Notes under the pieces: generated by a model
The model's database searches: none
Told to the model about the DNA's origin: nothing
What the model saw: only the letters and a program-made list of their open reading frames with translations
Source: Ferrimonas aestuarii
Lineage (GTDB): Bacteria; Pseudomonadota; Gammaproteobacteria; Enterobacterales; Shewanellaceae
Assembly: GCF_005116665.1 (NCBI RefSeq)
Contig: NZ_SWCJ01000001.1
Span: 124,001 to 188,000, forward strand
Reading direction: 5' to 3'
Length of the DNA: 64,000 nt
Shown here: positions 23,729 to 31,629 of the stretch, piece by piece
Position numbering within the stretch: position 1 is the first letter of the stretch
Layout: each line of letters begins with the position of its first letter
Program-made: the position numbers and the translations under genes

Positions 23729-24367
23729 ATGAGCAACTGGAAGCAACGGGAAAACTTTCTGGTGAACGTTGCAAGACGTCACCTTCGTGGTCATAAGACC
23801 TTTGATCTGTGTCGTTCTCACCTAGTTAAAGCGAGTCAGATATCAAAAGGTACAGTTTACAATCACTTCGCAAGTGAAGCCGACCTGATGGTGGCTGTGG
23901 CGACAGCCGAGTATCAAGATTTTCTTGCCCAAGCTCATGATGACAGTCGCGGGTTTGAGGACCCATTGTGGGCTTTTCTCTACCACCACTGTCGCCGCTT
24001 GAGCGACATCATTAATAATCAGCGATTTGTGATCGCACGCATTATGCCAAATCCAGACATTCTAGCTCAAGCCAGCCCTGAAAATCAGTTGGCCTACCAG
24101 CAAGCCTATCGAGCCTATGAAGCTTGGAATCGTAATCAGGTTGAAGCCATGGGTGAGGTAACAGGGTTTGATCGACTGGAACTGGTGACCAACTTTATTC
24201 GCGGTACCATGATCAACATTGATGATGCCGAAACGTGCTGTGATGATGCGACGGTTTATCATCAGTACTGCTATGCGATGACTCAACTGTTGGGCCACTC
24301 TCACCGGCGAATTCCTGAAGCCAGAGAGTTAAAAGCCTGGTTCGTAGAGGTCCGTCAGGTCGCCTAA
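23729..24367 (+). CDS. TetR-family regulator, paralogue 1
   Basis: A 212-residue TetR protein. The HTH is at about 25-55 (FDLCRSHLVKASQISKGTVYNHFASEADLMVAVATAE). The C-terminal ligand domain includes VIARIMPNPDI and NFIRGTMINIDDAETCCDDATVYHQYCYAMTQLLGHSHRRIP. The start is the ATG with CGGAG 6 nt upstream; a GTG at 23708 lacks a site. It is clearly a duplicate of the next gene: equal length, much shared sequence in both domains. Position beside dddY/ard suggests it senses acrylate or an acyl-CoA, as AcuR does, but it is not obviously AcuR. Confidence 0.88.
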   Translation: MSNWKQRENFLVNVARRHLRGHKTFDLCRSHLVKASQISKGTVYNHFASEADLMVAVATAEYQDFLAQAHDDSRGFEDPLWAFLYHHCRRLSDIINNQRFVIARIMPNPDILAQASPENQLAYQQAYRAYEAWNRNQVEAMGEVTGFDRLELVTNFIRGTMINIDDAETCCDDATVYHQYCYAMTQLLGHSHRRIPEARELKAWFVEVRQVA

Positions 24368-24488
24368 AAATCCGAATGCTTGGCATTCTAGATTGAAATA
24401 TCATCAAGGCTCAGCTTTTTGGTTGATGGTGCTGTCTGCCTTGCAGTAACTGGGCTTTGGTATTGGTTTTCATCATGGTGCTACAACT

Positions 24489-24525
24489 ATTACTCAATTT
24501 TCAGCTTGATAGTGAGTTGGTACTC
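24489..24525 (+). promoter_or_regulatory. promoter/operator region of TetR gene 2
   Basis: ATTACTCAATTTTCA (24489-24503) and inverted repeat GAGTTGGTACTC (24514-24525), placed as in TetR gene 1 and 40-75 bp before the start. The centre AGTTGGTAC also appears upstream of ardA on the minus strand. Confidence 0.5.
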
Positions 24526-24565
24526 TAACAGGGTCGAATTAACCCATTCCACGTTGGAGTAGACC

Positions 24566-25204
24566 ATGAGCAGTTGGGAACAGAGAGAGAAGTTTTTGGT
24601 GGACGTAGCCCGTCGTCAGTTAAGGGGCCACAAAACCTTCGATCTGGTGCGTTCTCATCTGGTTAAAGCCAGTCAAATCTCCAAAGGTACCGTCTACAAC
24701 CACTTTCCCAGCGAAGCCGATCTCATGGTGGCGGTGGCCACTGCAGAGTTTCAGGATTTCCTTGAACAAGCCAAGGAAGATCGAAAGAGTTTTGACGATC
24801 CTCTGTGGGCCTTTCTGTTTCATCACTGCCATCGAATCAGTGATGTCATGTGTGACGATCGATTCGTCATTGTTCGGGTGATGCCAAACCCAGAGATTTT
24901 AAGCCAAGCCAGTGAGTCGTATCAGACGGCATTTAATGAGGCGTTTGGTGCCTACACCCAGTGGACCGACGAGCTTATTGCTGAAATGGGTGAGGTGCCC
25001 GGGTTCGATCGTCCAGCCTTAGTTCGAGATTTTATCCGAGGCACCATGATCAACATTGATGATGCCGACAGCACCTGCGGCGACTTACCGGTTTATCAAC
25101 AATATTGCTATGCATTGACTCACCTGCTTGGCCATTCGGACAAACGCATTCCAACGCAATCGGATCTTAAGCAGTGGTTGTCTATGCTGAGAGAAGCCGC
25201 ATAA
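24566..25204 (+). CDS. TetR-family regulator, paralogue 2
   Basis: A 212-residue TetR protein with HTH FDLVRSHLVKASQISKGTVYNHFPSEADLMVAVATAE and a ligand domain ending DFIRGTMINIDDADSTCGDLPVYQQYCYALTHLLGHSDKRIP. Conservation with paralogue 1 is strongest in the recognition helix, so both probably bind the same DNA motif, while differences in the middle of the ligand domain (SYQTAFNEAFGAYTQWTDELIAEMGEVPGFD) could change the effector. It has its own promoter region and ends in a shared terminator. Confidence 0.88.
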   Translation: MSSWEQREKFLVDVARRQLRGHKTFDLVRSHLVKASQISKGTVYNHFPSEADLMVAVATAEFQDFLEQAKEDRKSFDDPLWAFLFHHCHRISDVMCDDRFVIVRVMPNPEILSQASESYQTAFNEAFGAYTQWTDELIAEMGEVPGFDRPALVRDFIRGTMINIDDADSTCGDLPVYQQYCYALTHLLGHSDKRIPTQSDLKQWLSMLREAA

Positions 25205-25291
25205 CCGTTGCATCACCACCAACACAGCAAGCCGTTGTTACGCTTCAAATGAGCGATCGAGTTCGAGGTCAACTAGGAGAAGTGCGTGTTG

Positions 25292-25322
25292 AGGCCCCAC
25301 TTATTACTGACATATGGGGCCT
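25292..25322. terminator. inverted repeat between convergent TetR and methyltransferase genes
   Basis: AGGCCCCA (25292-25299) pairs with TGGGGCCT (25315-25322), with a 15-nt loop. It is placed between two convergent stop codons. T tracts are weak on both sides. Confidence 0.5.
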
Positions 25323-25327
25323 AAATG

Positions 25328-25927
25328 CTAGCGCTTGATGGCGGTTACCGAGAAGCTATGCCAATGCTTGGGTCGTCCAAGGGAGGTCATGCCGGCTTCG
25401 TTTTGCTCATCCCAGCGAACAATCTCAAACTCCGTAAACATCTTCTGTAGCTGCTTTTCAGAGATTGGTGCGGTGCTGCTGCGGTAGTTGGTCGCCCAGG
25501 TGTCATCAGGGCCCATAAAGTTACCCGCGAACACTCCGCCTTTCACCAATGCTGTGCTTATCCGTTTCCAGATGGCTGACAGCTTTTTGGGCTCGGCAAA
25601 CAGTAAGCTGGAGTTGGCGACAATCACTCCTGCTTCTGGATACTCAAAGTCGTCAAAACTGGCCTCAGACAGGTGCAAGCTGGGATGGTTGCCAAAGCGC
25701 TGTTTGCATAGCGACACTGCCACTGGATTGATGTCAAAGCCGTGCACTTGGTACTTCCTATCCAACAGATAATCGACATCACTGCCTGTCCCACAGCCGC
25801 AGTCGATGGCCACCATGCAATCTGATTGATTCAGCGATGCTGCTTGAGCCGTTCTCGGATGATGGGGGCGGCTGAGTGCTTTATCGTAATATTGCCGCCA
25901 GATGACATCGTTACTGTTCATCGTCAT
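25328..25927 (-). CDS. class I SAM-dependent methyltransferase
   Basis: A 199-residue methyltransferase with the SAM motif I VAIDCGCGTGSDVDYLL, the acidic motif GFDINPVAV, and motif ASFDDF...VIVANSSLLFAEP, in the TehB/UbiE-like fold. The substrate is unknown. The open frame runs far upstream, but that part overlaps the VOC gene out of frame and is not real. AGGG lies 5 nt before the ATG at 25927, which overlaps the VOC gene's 3' end by 17 nt, so the two are translationally coupled. Confidence 0.85.
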   Translation of the reverse strand: MTMNSNDVIWRQYYDKALSRPHHPRTAQAASLNQSDCMVAIDCGCGTGSDVDYLLDRKYQVHGFDINPVAVSLCKQRFGNHPSLHLSEASFDDFEYPEAGVIVANSSLLFAEPKKLSAIWKRISTALVKGGVFAGNFMGPDDTWATNYRSSTAPISEKQLQKMFTEFEIVRWDEQNEAGMTSLGRPKHWHSFSVTAIKR

Positions 25928-26300
25928 TGGCACCCTGAACTGGAGTGTGGCTTTGTGACCAGACGGCGAACTCGTTGCCACTTGGCTCGATAAAGTGGAA
26001 GCGGCAGCCGCCAGGGAAGTCGAAAATCGGCTTGCTGATGACGCCGCCGTGGTGCTGCACTTTCGCTTGTGTGGCTGAGATATCGCCGCTGTAGAACACC
26101 AGTAGCGCCCCGCCGTGATGGGTGGTGTTACTGAGATTGGCTCGGTAAAAACCGCCATCCAGACCTTGATCGCTAAAAGCGGTATAGTCTGGACCATAGT
26201 CGGTAAATGACCACCCAAATGCCGCTTCGAAAAAGCGTTTGGTGGCGGTTAAGTCTTTCGCTGGAAACTCAACATAGTTCAGCTTGCCATCCTGGTGCAT
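25911..26300 (-). CDS. VOC (glyoxalase/bleomycin-resistance) family protein
   Basis: A 129-residue VOC protein with the paired beta-alpha-beta-beta-beta modules: KLNYVEFPAKDLTATKRFFEAAFGWSFTDYG, then GALLVFYSGDISATQAKVQHHGGVISKP and FHFIEPSGNEFAVW, with the usual His/Glu metal positions. The function of this subgroup (YdcE/27-kDa antigen type) is poorly known. AGGAAGGATC precedes the ATG. It lies 35 bp after the second PepSY gene and overlaps the methyltransferase start, so a four-gene operon is possible. Confidence 0.88.
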   Translation of the reverse strand: MHQDGKLNYVEFPAKDLTATKRFFEAAFGWSFTDYGPDYTAFSDQGLDGGFYRANLSNTTHHGGALLVFYSGDISATQAKVQHHGGVISKPIFDFPGGCRFHFIEPSGNEFAVWSQSHTPVQGANDDEQ

Positions 26301-26335
26301 AGATCCTTCCTTGCTCCGTGCGAACCGGTTTAGCG

Positions 26336-27091
26336 TCAGTCGGTCGGGCTCGCAGCTTTGATTAACGATTTGTTATAGCGGCGCTTTTTCCGCCAGTCTT
26401 GAATTATAAGGCCGCCGCCACTGTAAACCAGTCCCAAGCTCAGTAGTGCCATTAGCCAGGCAAGAGGTTGATTAAAGCTACCTTGATTGAACAGATCCAT
26501 AAAATGCAGCCGCCACATCAAATCGGCGACCTCAGTGTGCCGATTTTTATGGCCGATGAGCTGTCCACTGCGTGCGTCTAGGTAAACTCGAGTGTGTAAT
26601 GTGTCGTTAAATTGAACTTGCCATAAGGCATTGCACTGCTTGGGCCACTCAGATTGATTTTGGGGGATATGGTTGGTGGCGACAACTTGCCCTGGGCCGG
26701 AATAGCTTGCGTTTGCCAATGATGCTGCATCTTCGGCGTTCAATTGGTAGGGGAGGCCGGTTGAGGCATCGACCAAACTCTGCTGCTGGCATTGATGGGC
26801 GTAGCGAGTGGTGCGATGGCTTAGAAGATAGTAGGGCCGCTGATTTAGCCAGATCAAACTGAGTGTCTCAGTGCTTGAGTGGCGCTCCAGTATGGTGGCG
26901 GGCTCCAGTAAGGTGAACTGAGACAGCTTGGGTACTTTGGCTTGGCTTTGGGTTGCCAAGTAGGTGCTGCCTTTGAGCTCTTCATGGGGCGTTAAGTTGA
27001 AATAGAGACCGGTTGTTAGCCAAATGAGCAGTTGCCAGCCCACCAGCAGAGCTGCCAGTCGATGTAGATAACGAATCGTCCGCGGTTTCAT
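26336..27091 (-). CDS. PepSY-domain membrane protein
   Basis: A 251-residue protein with an N-terminal membrane helix (LHRLAALLVGWQLLIWLTTGLYF), a periplasmic PepSY-like part (RVYLDARSGQLIGHKNRHTEVADLMWRLHFMDLF) and a C-terminal helix (PLAWLMALLSLGLVYSGGGLII). This is the PepSY-associated TM arrangement common in iron-reductase and siderophore-uptake contexts. The ATG overlaps the upstream stop as TAATG, and GAGGA lies 8 nt upstream. A TTG further upstream is not used. Confidence 0.82.
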   Translation of the reverse strand: MKPRTIRYLHRLAALLVGWQLLIWLTTGLYFNLTPHEELKGSTYLATQSQAKVPKLSQFTLLEPATILERHSSTETLSLIWLNQRPYYLLSHRTTRYAHQCQQQSLVDASTGLPYQLNAEDAASLANASYSGPGQVVATNHIPQNQSEWPKQCNALWQVQFNDTLHTRVYLDARSGQLIGHKNRHTEVADLMWRLHFMDLFNQGSFNQPLAWLMALLSLGLVYSGGGLIIQDWRKKRRYNKSLIKAASPTD

Positions 27092-27783
27092 TACAGTTTT
27101 CCTCGGCGCCAACGCTTTTGGGCCAGATAAAAGCCACTGAGACTGGCCACAAGCGCCAACAGAGCGGTGATCAGCAGCAGAGGATTATCAACGTCAGCAC
27201 CGTCGTCATAATCCATGATGTGCAGTCGCCAAAAGAGGTCAAAGGCACGCCACAGTTCATGGCGACGAGTGACAACCTCACCGGTGGCCATTGAAACGTA
27301 CAAGTGAGTTGCCCACAGATTGTCGAACTGCAGCTGCCACACAGGGAGATGGCGAGAGCTCAGCTCCTGCGGCGCCTTAGTGGTTATGGCTCGAACTTTA
27401 GTGATCTGGTAATGCTCAGGCACGTGAGCGGCAGCCACCGTCATGGCCATCGATTTGGTTATCTGTTGTTGCGCCCTGCCGGTAATGGCGTTGACCAAAA
27501 GTGGTTGCTCGCCGCGCAAGCGGTAGTAGGGTGTGCCTGCGATATTGGTCAGCTCAATGCCTGTTGCGTCAGGGAACCTCCGCTGCAGCTCAACAATCGT
27601 CAGGCGGATTTGCTGCGGGCGAAGAAAATCCGGCGAATGGGGCTGATAGTGATCGCCGCGAATGAACCCTAAGTCCATCCACACAAAATAGGCACCACTG
27701 ATAAACCAGATGGCCATTGGTAATAGCAGAATCTGCATCAAGCGACGGTGGAACTTGGCGGCAGTGAGGGGTATTCCTTTCAT
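27091..27783 (-). CDS. PepSY-domain membrane protein
   Basis: A 230-residue protein built like its neighbour: helix LMQILLLPMAIWFISGAYFVW, periplasmic PepSY region (HLYVSMATGEVVTRRHELWRAFDLFWRLHIMDYDDG) and C-terminal helix LLLITALLALVASLSGFYLA. The two are tandem paralogues, and both carry the W-RLHxMD motif before the last helix. No receptor or TonB gene is adjacent, so the metal link is only suggestive. Confidence 0.82.
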   Translation of the reverse strand: MKGIPLTAAKFHRRLMQILLLPMAIWFISGAYFVWMDLGFIRGDHYQPHSPDFLRPQQIRLTIVELQRRFPDATGIELTNIAGTPYYRLRGEQPLLVNAITGRAQQQITKSMAMTVAAAHVPEHYQITKVRAITTKAPQELSSRHLPVWQLQFDNLWATHLYVSMATGEVVTRRHELWRAFDLFWRLHIMDYDDGADVDNPLLLITALLALVASLSGFYLAQKRWRRGKL

Positions 27784-27941
27784 CTAAATCCATAGGATTA
27801 AAATCGAAGTTCAAACTTAACAAAGAGTTAGAGCGTGGAGTAGGGCTAATTTTGTTATAGGGGAACAGATGGGCGTCGATGTGTCTCGGTTTGCTTATGC
27901 ACGATGCTTATAGTGATTGCATCTTTGTTTCAGGAGGGCCA

Positions 27942-29252
27942 ATGATGCGCCAATTTCGTTCCTTAACCCTTGGCTTTGTGATGACCTCCGGTATGCGTGA
28001 GGCGGATGTAGTGAATCTGCAGACCATTTTTTCCGCCCATCCACGTAACCGATGCTTGTTTATCAGTGAGACTGGCGAGCCGGTAACAGGCCGAAGTGGT
28101 CTCAGGCTAGAAGCTAATTGCCGCTTTAGCCAAACTCCGAAGCTGGATCTACTGGTTGTTGGAGAGATGACTGAGCAGTCACTGCAAAATCCTCAATTAC
28201 AGGCTTTTTTAAGTCGAGAAGTCCCGCGGGCTAGTAAGGTGATTGCGGTATCTAATGCTGTGGTGGCGTTGGCAATGGCGGGCTGTCTCGACGAGTTTTT
28301 GGTGACCGCCGACACACCTAGCATCCATCGATTGCAACAGCTTGGCATTAAAGCGATTGATTGTGGCCAGACCATAGTTGATGGCAAATTCTATACTTCA
28401 GGCCCTTGCACCAGCGCTATTGAATCGGCCTTCATGGTGATGAATGAGCTCAGAGGCAGCGGGCTGACAAAGCTGTTAGAGCTTAATCTTGAATATCACC
28501 CTAAGGCTCGGTTCTCCGACGTTTCGGTTCCTGCCCAGGCACCAGAAGAACTGGCTAGCATCAAGCCGTTAAAGATTGGGGTTACCGTCAGTCATTTTCT
28601 CTACCTGCCTGATGTGATGGGAGCCATTGATGTGCTGTCGGCACTGCCAAAGGTTGAGTTCTATTTTGTTGGAGATGCGCCAACAAAGGTGCAAGCGGCG
28701 CTGGGGCCTGAGGTTTTCATCGATACTCCGTTCGAGGATTGCCCACCATTAGACATTTTATTGGTGGGGGCGGCCATGCCTAAGCAAAGTATGAATGTCG
28801 AGCTGTTGCAGTTTATCAAGCGGCAAAGCCAGCAGGCCGCTGCAGTGATTGGGGTGTGCGCGGGCTCAGTGCTGTTGGGACAGGTAGGGTTGCTGAAAGG
28901 TAAAACCGCCGCCACCAACTTTCATATGCGCAAGTTGCTGCCACACTTCGGTGCTGAGATCTCCCGTGGGGAGGTGGTGGCTGATGGCAAGGTGTATACT
29001 GCGGGCCCCGCAATTGGCTCTTATGAAGCGGCATTGATGGCGGTAGCCGAGCTTTTTGGTCAGCCTGTGGCTGCGTATCTGGAGCAGCATCGACTTGAGT
29101 ACCGCCCTCACCCACTGCACGGCGTCGGCACTCCAGAGCTGGCGGGCAAAGGGTTAACCAATTTGAGCTTAGTGCTGTGCTGTGGTTTCAATCCGTTATA
29201 TCGACAAGCCGCTAAGATTGGGTGTCGACGATTGGCGCAAACAACGGCCTGA
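27942..29252 (+). CDS. tandem DJ-1/PfpI-domain protein, isonitrile hydratase-like
   Basis: A 436-residue fusion of two DJ-1/PfpI domains (about 1-205 and 225-425). The second keeps the nucleophile elbow GVCAGSVLLGQVGLLKGKTAATNFH, as in isonitrile hydratase and GlxA-type regulators' ligand domain. The first has VIAVSNAVVALAMAGCLDE at the same place, with Ser-Asn where Cys should be, and so looks inactive. No AraC DNA-binding domain is present. CAGGAGG precedes two adjacent ATG codons; starts further upstream are not supported. Function is unknown; hydratase or redox-sensor activity could be imagined for domain 2. Confidence 0.8.
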   Translation: MMRQFRSLTLGFVMTSGMREADVVNLQTIFSAHPRNRCLFISETGEPVTGRSGLRLEANCRFSQTPKLDLLVVGEMTEQSLQNPQLQAFLSREVPRASKVIAVSNAVVALAMAGCLDEFLVTADTPSIHRLQQLGIKAIDCGQTIVDGKFYTSGPCTSAIESAFMVMNELRGSGLTKLLELNLEYHPKARFSDVSVPAQAPEELASIKPLKIGVTVSHFLYLPDVMGAIDVLSALPKVEFYFVGDAPTKVQAALGPEVFIDTPFEDCPPLDILLVGAAMPKQSMNVELLQFIKRQSQQAAAVIGVCAGSVLLGQVGLLKGKTAATNFHMRKLLPHFGAEISRGEVVADGKVYTAGPAIGSYEAALMAVAELFGQPVAAYLEQHRLEYRPHPLHGVGTPELAGKGLTNLSLVLCCGFNPLYRQAAKIGCRRLAQTTA

Positions 29253-29575
29253 TCACAATACTGGCAACGCCATGACAATAGGGGCTTTGTCTTAAATTTT
29301 GAGTTTGAGTTAGTTGTAATTTAAATGCGTGAGCTGGTTGGAGTTTTTAGTAATTTCTTGTTGGACAGTCGCTGCCAATCACTCTTTTCCATTGTTAATC
29401 AAATCAGAACGTTAAGTCTTAACCTTTACTCGCTTAGGTGGCGAGCTTTTGCTTTAAATTATGCGATTTTTATTGTCAACAATTAGTGAAATCAATGACA
29501 TGTGATAATTGTTGGTTGAGAAAAATCCGGGCGTCTCTATCATTTTTCGCAGGTTTAAGAACTTGGTGAGACCCC
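29253..29575. other. A/T-rich intergenic region
   Basis: About 320 bp. It has a terminator-like CTCGC/GCGAG hairpin with CTTTT (about 29429-29452) and a spaced inverted repeat CAACAATTA (29477-29485)/TAATTGTTG (29506-29514), the latter in the promoter area of the next gene. No gene was seen. Confidence 0.5.
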
Positions 29576-30838
29576 ATGAGATCCATTTTGTACACCACTT
29601 TTGGCATTGCTCTGTTAAACGGTTGCGGTTCGGGAAATTCGTCACCAACACCGGATACCCGGCCAGCCGCTCCGCAAGAGCAATCGATTATGGAGTCCGA
29701 TCGGTTTGAGGTGATATCACCGGTGCCTGATGCCGTGGTAAAGGCTTACAAGCTGGACCGTGATTATTACGCTAAGTACATCGATGTTTGGGGCATACCG
29801 GTGCTTGGCCCTGAAACGGTAAGTAGTGTTCTTTTAAAGAACGCCGCTGAAATTGTGGCCCACCAATTGAGTGACGACAATTTGCAGGCTGGCATGGGCC
29901 CGCTCATTCGTGAAGCGCTATATGACCGCCATTTTCGGGTGGTGATTTTTCCGAAGCAGCCCGATGGCTACGGCTCAACTCTGGTTCCTGAATATCGTAA
30001 TTTCCCTGACGAAGCGGGTTACGGCGCCACCCCCGAGGTGCCGCTGACAGGCATCAATTCTAAGGCGCTAGTGTACATGGGAGATTGGCCTAATCCACAG
30101 TCGGGAAACACCCTAGTGCATGAGTTGACCCACTCAATCCATCTACTGACTCTGGATACCTTAGTGCCCGATTTTGAAGCGCAATTGGCTAACGCTTACC
30201 AACATGCTCAGGCTGAAAATCTATGGTCGGGTACAGGCATGGGGTACATCAATACCAATCGTTTTGAATATCTCGCGGTGGGCAGTGAACTTTGGAACAA
30301 CGTTAGAGCTCATGAGGCTTTGAGTAGCCGCCCTGAATCCATGAGTTTAAGGCAGCACCTGCAAGACAACGATCCCGCACTGTATAATCTGCTGTCCCTC
30401 ATCTATAGCGATGAGCACCATTTGACGGAGCAGCTAACCATCTATCGGGGATATCACACCTTGACGGTGGAGCTAACCGATGCCGATTATCCCATCGCGT
30501 TAGACCTCAACCAAGTTAACTCTCAGCTTTACTCCGCAGGTGAGCGCTTTTATGTGTCCAAAATTACCAATGAGCAGGTAAGAGACCTGGCGGAAGCTCG
30601 CTACGCCTATGGTTTTAGCGCTCGTTTTCCTGGGCATGATCTGGATATTGATCTGTTTATTCCTGATCTGAACCAACGTCATGGGGATTATGTAATGCAG
30701 GAATATCGATTTAGACTAACTCAGCTGGACACGGTGCTGGCCGACTGCAGCTTCACTCGTCAGGAACTTCTTAGCTACGCGGATAGCGAGGGAAGGATAC
30801 GGCTCGCGGATCCTATTTCCTGCCAACTGAGCCGTTGA
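29576..30838 (+). CDS. lipoprotein with zincin motif HELTHSIH
   Basis: A 420-residue lipoprotein (lipobox LNGC, Cys17). It carries HELTHSIH at 182-189, a zinc-peptidase motif, with EYLAVGSE about 40-50 residues later that could give the third ligand. Upstream, a probable substrate-facing region has RVVIFPKQPDGYG. I do not recognise a named family; the arrangement is reminiscent of lethal-factor/ATLF-type zincins but is not close enough to claim. GGTGAG is 5 nt before the ATG. It is monocistronic, with A/T-rich DNA upstream. Confidence 0.72.
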   Translation: MRSILYTTFGIALLNGCGSGNSSPTPDTRPAAPQEQSIMESDRFEVISPVPDAVVKAYKLDRDYYAKYIDVWGIPVLGPETVSSVLLKNAAEIVAHQLSDDNLQAGMGPLIREALYDRHFRVVIFPKQPDGYGSTLVPEYRNFPDEAGYGATPEVPLTGINSKALVYMGDWPNPQSGNTLVHELTHSIHLLTLDTLVPDFEAQLANAYQHAQAENLWSGTGMGYINTNRFEYLAVGSELWNNVRAHEALSSRPESMSLRQHLQDNDPALYNLLSLIYSDEHHLTEQLTIYRGYHTLTVELTDADYPIALDLNQVNSQLYSAGERFYVSKITNEQVRDLAEARYAYGFSARFPGHDLDIDLFIPDLNQRHGDYVMQEYRFRLTQLDTVLADCSFTRQELLSYADSEGRIRLADPISCQLSR

Positions 30839-30929
30839 GGTGACACGGGCCAGATGAATTCAAATCGCGAACAAAGGCGGCGTTGACTGAGACGCCGCCC
30901 TGAATCAATGAGAGAGTAAAGCGGTAAGA

Positions 30930-31061
30930 TTAGGCTTTTCCTTGCACCGCTTTAAAGCGCGGATTTGACTTACAAATGACGTAAACCCGGCCTCGTCGCT
31001 TAACGATTTGGCAATCTGGGTGGCGCTTCTTGGCGGTTTTCAGGGAGCTGAGAACTTTCAT
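30930..31061 (-). CDS. rpmJ2: 50S ribosomal protein L36, zinc-free paralogue (type B)
   Basis: A 43-residue protein beginning [18 protein letters not shown] and ending FKAVQGKA. It is the L36 form without the CxxC..CxxxxH zinc ribbon (also called YkgO). It overlaps the end of rpmE2 as ATGA, so the two are translated together. In zinc starvation such paralogues replace the zinc-binding L31/L36 and free zinc. A Zur-like box precedes the operon. The gene is short enough to be missed by length-filtered gene finding. Confidence 0.92.
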   Translation of the reverse strand: MKVLSSLKTAKKRHPDCQIVKRRGRVYVICKSNPRFKAVQGKA

Positions 31062-31312
31062 GATTTGCGTCCTAAGCTCTTAAAGCGTTTCTTGAACTTC
31101 GCAATTTGCCCTTCCGACTCAACAACCCGCTGCTTACCCGTGTAGAAAGGGTGCGAGCTGCTAGAGACATCAATGGTGACATAGGGGTACAGCTGCCCTT
31201 GGTAGTCTATGGTTCGATCGGTCGCGACCGTTGAACCGACCACAAAGTACTGATCAATCGAGGTGTCGTGAAATACCACCTGGCGATATTCAGGATGAAT
31301 GCCTGATTTCAT
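31058..31312 (-). CDS. rpmE2: 50S ribosomal protein L31 type B (zinc-free)
   Basis: An 84-residue L31 of type [19 protein letters not shown], then [27 protein letters not shown]. It lacks the CxxC zinc motif of ordinary L31. GGAGGA stands 8 nt before the ATG, and it is first in the rpmE2-rpmJ2 operon. It replaces L31 when zinc is short. Confidence 0.95.
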   Translation of the reverse strand: MKSGIHPEYRQVVFHDTSIDQYFVVGSTVATDRTIDYQGQLYPYVTIDVSSSSHPFYTGKQRVVESEGQIAKFKKRFKSLGRKS

Positions 31313-31344
31313 AATTAGTCTCCTCCAAACGTGTGGGGAGCATA

Positions 31345-31368
31345 GTAATTGTTACTTTATAACATTTC
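31345..31368 (-). promoter_or_regulatory. Zur operator of rpmE2-rpmJ2
   Basis: On the minus strand GAAATGTTAT...AGTAACAATTAC, close to the gammaproteobacterial Zur consensus (GAAATGTTATA...TATAACATTTC), about 35 bp upstream of the rpmE2 start. Confidence 0.75.
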
Positions 31369-31419
31369 AATGAGTTTGATAATTATTATCGTTTATTGAT
31401 GGCGTTCATCGTATTGAGG

Positions 31420-31560
31420 TTAATCCAATAGCCAGCTCGGCAGTTCACCACTAGGGGAAGAGGTGATTGGGATTACTTCAGTATTGCCAAACTCCCATAC
31501 CCGCAGACAAACCAGCAGGCAGATGAGTAACGTAATCAGAGTTACCTGAAAGGTTCGCAT
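31420..31560 (-). CDS. 46-residue small membrane protein, unknown function
   Basis: An open frame of 46 codons starting MRTFQVTLITLLICLLVC, one membrane helix with two Cys, followed by a short polar tail that ends GELPSWLLD. GGAGG lies 5 nt before the ATG, which makes it more than chance. It sits just past the terminator of the large phosphatase-like gene and upstream of the Zur-controlled operon on the same strand. No family is recognised. It is below the usual length limit of gene finders. Confidence 0.55.
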   Translation of the reverse strand: MRTFQVTLITLLICLLVCLRVWEFGNTEVIPITSSPSGELPSWLLD

Positions 31561-31573
31561 ACTCGCCTCCAAC

Positions 31574-31602
31574 AAAAAGGAGCTCAATGTGAGCTCCTTT
31601 CA
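31574..31602 (-). terminator. terminator after the large phosphatase-like gene
   Basis: On the minus strand AAGGAGCTCA-CAT-TGAGCTCCTT followed by TTTG, 28 nt past the stop. The ribosome site of the 46-residue protein follows within 10 nt. Confidence 0.8.
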
Positions 31603-31629
31603 GTGTAGAGGACCCGTGCCATTGGGCTG

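Noticed and set aside
25928..26218. N-terminal extension of the methyltransferase into the VOC gene.
   Set aside because: The extension is out of frame with the VOC gene, low in complexity (Ser/Ala/Thr-rich) and not part of the methyltransferase fold; a good ribosome site lies at 25927.
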